From: Streptomyces sp. ISL-36
GTDB taxonomy: Bacteria; Actinomycetota; Actinomycetes; Streptomycetales; Streptomycetaceae
Direction: 5' to 3'
Length of the DNA: 50,438 nucleotides
NCBI RefSeq assembly: GCF_018614205.1
Contig: NZ_JAGGOS010000056.1
Location: 1-50,438 of the forward strand
Shown: piece by piece, positions 46,926 to 50,438 of the stretch
Layout: the number at the start of each line of letters is the position of its first letter
Numbering within the stretch: the stretch's first letter is position 1
The notes under the pieces: generated by a model
Told to the model about the DNA's origin: nothing
Databases searched by the model: none
What the model saw: only the letters and a program-made list of their open reading frames with translations
Translations under genes and position numbers: made by a program

Positions 46926-46957
46926 GGCGCCCTCGCAGGAGCCTCGGCGAGGGCGCC
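46926..46957. terminator. Bidirectional hairpin between tetR and glnE
   Basis: GGCGCCCTCGC (46926-46936) and GCGAGGGCGCC (46947-46957), a perfect 11-bp stem with a 10-nt loop, lies between two convergent genes. A second GC-rich stretch fills the rest of the 115-nt gap. Confidence 0.7.
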
Positions 46958-47022
46958 GCCGATCCCGCCGGCGGTCTCGGGGGCGGCGCCCGCTTCGGCC
47001 GGGGCTCTCTCGCTCCCCGGTC

Positions 47023-50010
47023 TCAGGCGCCGTAGAAGAGCTCGTCCACGACCGCCCGGGCCCGGCGGGTGATCCGGCGGTAGTCGTCGACCATCTCGCC
47101 GACGCGGCCGGGGCCGTACCCGAGGTACCGCCCGACGGCCGCCAGCTCGCGGCCGTCGGAGGGGAAGGTGTCCCCGGGGCGGCCGCGTACCAGCATCACC
47201 GCGTTGCGGACGCGGCTCGCCAGGACCCAGGCCTCGTCCAGTGTCTGGGCCTCCTCCGTGGGGATCAGCCGCGCCGCCTGTGCGGCGGCCAGGGCCTCGC
47301 GGGTGCGGGTGGTGCGCAGGCCGGGTTCCGCCCAGCCGTGACGCATCTGGAGCAGCTGGACCGTCCACTCGACGTCGCTCAGCCCGCCCCGGCCCAGCTT
47401 GGTGTGGAGCGTCGGGTCGGCGCCGCGCGGCAGACGCTCCGTCTCCATCCGGGCCTTCAGGCGGCGGATCTCGCGGACCGCGTCCTCGCCGAGCCCCTCG
47501 GCCGGGTAGCGCAGCGGGTCGATCAGCTCCAGGAACCGACCGCCCAACTCCTCGTCGCCCGCCATGAATTCGGCCCGCAGCAGCGCCTGGCTCTCCCAGA
47601 CCAGGGACCAGCGGCGGTAGTAGGCCTCGTACGACTTCAGCGTACGGACCAGAGGACCGCTCTTGCCCTCCGGACGCAGATCCGCGTCGATCATCAACGG
47701 CGGGTCCGCGGTGGGGACTTGGAGTAGCCGCCGCATCTCGGCGACCACCCGGTTCGCCGCCCGGGCCGCCTCCTGTTCGTCGACACCCTCGCGCGGCTCG
47801 TGCACGAACAGGACGTCCGCGTCGGAGCCGTAACCGAGCTCGTGCCCCCCGAAGCGGCCCATGCCGATGACCGCGAACCGGGTCGGCAGCGTGTCGCCCC
47901 AGCCCGCGCGCACGGCGGCGCGCAGCGCGCCCGCGATCGTCGCCGCGTTGAGGTCCGTGAGCGCCTGGCCGACCCGGTCGACCAGCGCGCCCGGATCGAG
48001 CTCCCGGGGGCTGTCCTCCGTCCCGTACGAGCCGATGATGTCGGCCGCGGCCGTACGGAACAGCTCCCGGCGCCGTACGCCACGGGCCGCCGTGACCGCC
48101 TGCTCGGCGTCGTCGGCGCGGCCCACCGCCGCGAGGATCTCCTGCTCCAGATGGTCGCGCCCGCGGGGTTCGAGACCTTCCGGGGCGCCGAGGATCGCCA
48201 CCGCCTCGGGGGCGCGCAGCAGCAGGTCGGGGGCGAGGCGGCCGGCGGAGAGCACGCGGGCGAGGTTCTCGGCCGCCGCGCCCTCGTCGCGCAGCAGCCG
48301 CAGGTACCAGGGGGTCTTGCCGAGCGCGTCGGAGACCTTGCGGAAGCCGAGCAGTCCGGCGTCCGGGTCGGCGGAGTCCGCGAACCAGCCGAGCAGCACC
48401 GGCAGCAGCGTCCGCTGGATCGCCGCCTTGCGGGTGACCCCGGAGGCGAGCGCCTCCAGGTGGCGCAGGGCGGCGACGGGGTCGGCGTAACCGAGCGCTT
48501 CGAGCCGCTGCCCGGCGGCCTTGGGGCTGAGCCGGGTCTCGCCGGGGGTGAGCTGGGCGACGGCGTCGAGCAGCGGCCGGTAGAAGAGCTTCTCGTGCAG
48601 TCGGCGGACGACCGCCGCGTGCCGCTTCCACTCCTTGTTCAGCTCGGCGACCGGGTCGGTGCGCAGCCCGAGCGAGCGGCCCAGGCGGCGCAGATCGCTC
48701 TCGTCCTCGGGGACGAGGTGGGTGCGGCGCAGCCGGTAGAGCTGGATGCGGTGCTCCATGGCGCGCAGGAAGCGGTACGCCTCGTCGAGCTGGGCGGCGT
48801 CGAGGCGGCCGACGTAGCCGCCCGCGGCGAGCGACCTCAGGGCGTCGAGGGTGGTGCCGCTGTGCAGGGTGGCGTCACCGCGGCCGTGCACCAACTGCAG
48901 GAGCTGGACGGCGAATTCGACGTCCCGCAGCCCGCCGGGGCCGAGCTTGAGCTCACGCTCGACCTGGGCGACCGGGATGTTGTCGACCACCCGGCGGCGC
49001 ATCTTCTGCACGTCGGCGACGAAGTTCTCGCGCTCGGCGGCCTGCCAGACCAGCGGAGAGACGGCGTCGATGTACGCGGCGCCCAGCTCCGGATCCCCGG
49101 CGACAGCACGGGCCTTGAGCAGGGCCTGGAACTCCCAGGTCTTGGCCCAGCGCTGGTAGTAGGCGAGGTGGGAGGAGAGCGTGCGCACCAGCGGTCCGTT
49201 GCGGCCCTCCGGGCGGAGGTTGGCGTCGACGGGCCAGATGGTGCCCTCGACGGTGGTCTCGGAGCAGATCCGCATGAGGTGGGAGGCGAGGCGGGTCGCG
49301 GCCTGGATCGCCTTGCCCTCGTCGGCGCCCTCCACCGGCTCCGCGACGAAGATCACGTCCACGTCGGAGACGTAGTTCAGTTCGTGACCGCCGCACTTGC
49401 CCATCGCGATGACGGCGAGCCGGCAGTGGGCGGCGTCGGCGGGTGCGGCGGCGCGGGCGATGGAGAGGGCGGCGCGCAGGGTGGCGGTGGCGAGGTCGGC
49501 GAGCTCGGCGGCGGCCTGGGCGACGTCGGTGGTGCCGCAGACGTCCCGGGCGGCTATCGCGAGGAGACAGCGGCGGTAGGCGATCCGCAGGGACACCGGA
49601 TCGGTGGCCTCCGCCAGGTCCCGTTCGAACTCTGCGACCCCCGGGTGCAGATCGGCCGCCTCGTACGTCACCAGGGCCTGCCAGTCCCTGGGGTGCCGGG
49701 CCAGGTGGTCGGCGAGCGCCTCGGAGGCGCCGAGCACGCCGAGGAGCCGGTCACGGAAGGGCTTGGCGGCGAGCAGGGTGGCGGTGAGGGTCTGACGCTG
49801 CTCCTCGGGCTGGGCCTCGACCAGGCGGACCAGGCCGCGCAGTGCGAGATCGGGGTCGGCGGTGGCGCCGAGGGCGTCGAGGAGGACGGGATCGCCGCGC
49901 AGGGCGGACAGCTCGGCGACGTCGAGCAGCCGCTCGGCGCCGGACGGATCGGTGAACCCGTGCCGCAGCAGCCGCGTGAAGGTACTGCTCCTGCGCCCCG
50001 GCACCGTCAT
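47023..50010 (-). CDS. glnE: GlnE, bifunctional glutamine synthetase adenylyltransferase/deadenylylase
   Basis: 995 aa from ATG 50010 (GGGAG 7 nt upstream). Two nucleotidyltransferase modules with the signature G-G-H-E...D-x-D are visible. The N-terminal module, which by family knowledge removes AMP, has GKCGGHELNYVSDVDV with D216/D218. The C-terminal adenylyltransferase module has GMGRFGGHELGYGSDADV with D730/D732. Conserved NLRPEGRNGPLVRTL and DLRPEGKSGPLVRTL segments follow each. It adenylylates Tyr397 of the GSI encoded in this window and inactivates it when nitrogen is plentiful. The gene is convergent with tetR. Confidence 0.97.
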   Translation of the reverse strand: MTVPGRRSSTFTRLLRHGFTDPSGAERLLDVAELSALRGDPVLLDALGATADPDLALRGLVRLVEAQPEEQRQTLTATLLAAKPFRDRLLGVLGASEALADHLARHPRDWQALVTYEAADLHPGVAEFERDLAEATDPVSLRIAYRRCLLAIAARDVCGTTDVAQAAAELADLATATLRAALSIARAAAPADAAHCRLAVIAMGKCGGHELNYVSDVDVIFVAEPVEGADEGKAIQAATRLASHLMRICSETTVEGTIWPVDANLRPEGRNGPLVRTLSSHLAYYQRWAKTWEFQALLKARAVAGDPELGAAYIDAVSPLVWQAAERENFVADVQKMRRRVVDNIPVAQVERELKLGPGGLRDVEFAVQLLQLVHGRGDATLHSGTTLDALRSLAAGGYVGRLDAAQLDEAYRFLRAMEHRIQLYRLRRTHLVPEDESDLRRLGRSLGLRTDPVAELNKEWKRHAAVVRRLHEKLFYRPLLDAVAQLTPGETRLSPKAAGQRLEALGYADPVAALRHLEALASGVTRKAAIQRTLLPVLLGWFADSADPDAGLLGFRKVSDALGKTPWYLRLLRDEGAAAENLARVLSAGRLAPDLLLRAPEAVAILGAPEGLEPRGRDHLEQEILAAVGRADDAEQAVTAARGVRRRELFRTAAADIIGSYGTEDSPRELDPGALVDRVGQALTDLNAATIAGALRAAVRAGWGDTLPTRFAVIGMGRFGGHELGYGSDADVLFVHEPREGVDEQEAARAANRVVAEMRRLLQVPTADPPLMIDADLRPEGKSGPLVRTLKSYEAYYRRWSLVWESQALLRAEFMAGDEELGGRFLELIDPLRYPAEGLGEDAVREIRRLKARMETERLPRGADPTLHTKLGRGGLSDVEWTVQLLQMRHGWAEPGLRTTRTREALAAAQAARLIPTEEAQTLDEAWVLASRVRNAVMLVRGRPGDTFPSDGRELAAVGRYLGYGPGRVGEMVDDYRRITRRARAVVDELFYGA

Positions 50011-50260
50011 TCGCCGCTCCCTCCACCGTCCACGTTCCGCGATCGAGCCTATCCGCAGCGGGGGGCGGGGTCGCCTCGGGGCGCGGCGGTGCGGGGACCG
50101 ATGAGTTCGGGGCCCGGGCGGAGTCAGTACGGGTGACAGACAGATGGCACGACAGGCAGACGGCCGCCAGGCGGACGGCACGCGACAACCGGCACCTGCG
50201 CGGCTCTGTCGAACGGCTCGGCCGACTCCGTCGGCCGGCTCCGGCGAAAGGAATCCCCCC

Positions 50261-50434
50261 ATGCCCACCGAGACCGCGCTGGACCCCCGCTACAGCGACC
50301 CGAAGGCGCCTGCCGCCGACTGGTCCGAGGCCGTCGCCCGGCTCGCCGCGGCGGAGATCTTCTGGCTGACCACCGTCCGCCCGGACGGCCGTCCGCACTC
50401 CCCCATAGCCCCAAGGGCAATGCCGTTGCTTTAG
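50261..50434 (+). CDS. PPOX-type (pyridoxamine 5'-phosphate oxidase-like) gene start, broken at the window end
   Basis: The frame begins at ATG 50261 with AAAGGAAT upstream and reads 57 codons to TAG 50434. Residues 20-45 (SEAVARLAAAEIFWLTTVRP, then DGRPH) match the N-terminus of F420/FMN-dependent PPOX proteins, which continue with a flavin-binding barrel of about 100 residues. After DGRPH the expected continuation is replaced by SPIAPRAMPLL and a stop, with rare codons (ATA, AGG, TTG). The gene is therefore interrupted or the last 40 nt are foreign. Confidence 0.6.
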   Translation: MPTETALDPRYSDPKAPAADWSEAVARLAAAEIFWLTTVRPDGRPHSPIAPRAMPLL

Positions 50435-50438
50435 TGGT
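50399..50438. other. Compositional break at the window end
   Basis: From about 50399 the sequence loses the GC-rich codon pattern: it holds catagcccc, aagggcaatgcc and ttgctttagtggt. It could be an insertion-sequence terminus or an assembly end. Too short to identify. Confidence 0.5.

Overview
High-GC Streptomyces chromosome. The translated proteins (LipB/LipA, DUF4191, RDD, GlnA, GlnII, MalR/MalEFG, GlnE) and their order match, from memory, the conserved core locus of S. coelicolor around lipB-lipA-glnA-glnII-malR-glnE. Codon use is strongly GC3-biased, GTG starts are frequent, and several genes look leaderless. No rRNA, tRNA, CRISPR array or complete insertion sequence was seen.

Layout. 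1-4.7 kb: 5' part of an HTH regulator (minus strand), lipoate synthesis genes lipB and lipA, a small Streptomyces protein, a DUF4191 membrane protein and an RDD membrane protein. 4.7-6.4 kb: glnA (GSI) ending at a 48-nt perfect palindrome. 6.4-10.6 kb: a small conserved protein, an ArsC/Spx-like protein, an alpha/beta hydrolase divergent from a MarR regulator across a palindromic operator, a decayed MocR remnant, a secreted protein and a Gfo/Idh oxidoreductase. 10.9-13.4 kb: a two-gene unit of a probable TROVE/vWA (Ro60-like) protein, broken by an apparent frameshift, overlapping a gene for a protein with a C-terminal Fis-like helix-turn-helix. 13.5-14.7 kb: GlnR-type box and glnII. 14.8-15.5 kb: a Cys-Cys leader peptide with a candidate attenuator ahead of an orphan OmpR-type winged-helix protein. 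15.6-25.6 kb: epimerase, DUF1996 protein, lipoprotein, tyrosine phosphatase, a membrane protein with degenerate sigma-factor homology, a diiron-type protein with its Fe-S flavin reductase, TetR, tautomerase and GNAT genes.

25.6-42.2 kb is an alpha-glucan utilisation island. A secreted amylase and a two-catalytic-domain amylopullulanase degrade starch. MalE (lipoprotein) and MalF/MalG import maltodextrins; the ATPase is not encoded here. Two GH13 alpha-glucosidases, each followed by its own LacI regulator, flank malEFG in opposite orientations. Clusters of CTTGCAG-like repeats lie in front of malE, the second glucosidase and the amylase.

42.2-50.4 kb: PAP2 membrane protein, amidohydrolase with an APC permease, TetR, and glnE, the adenylyltransferase that modifies GlnA (target Tyr397 is present in this GlnA). 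The window ends in a PPOX-type gene that breaks off abruptly into sequence of different composition, probably a contig end or element junction.

The most noteworthy items are the Ro60-like/Fis-HTH gene pair, the duplicated glucosidase-LacI cassette, the Cys leader peptide, and the tandem duplication of the lipA 3' end with its terminator.
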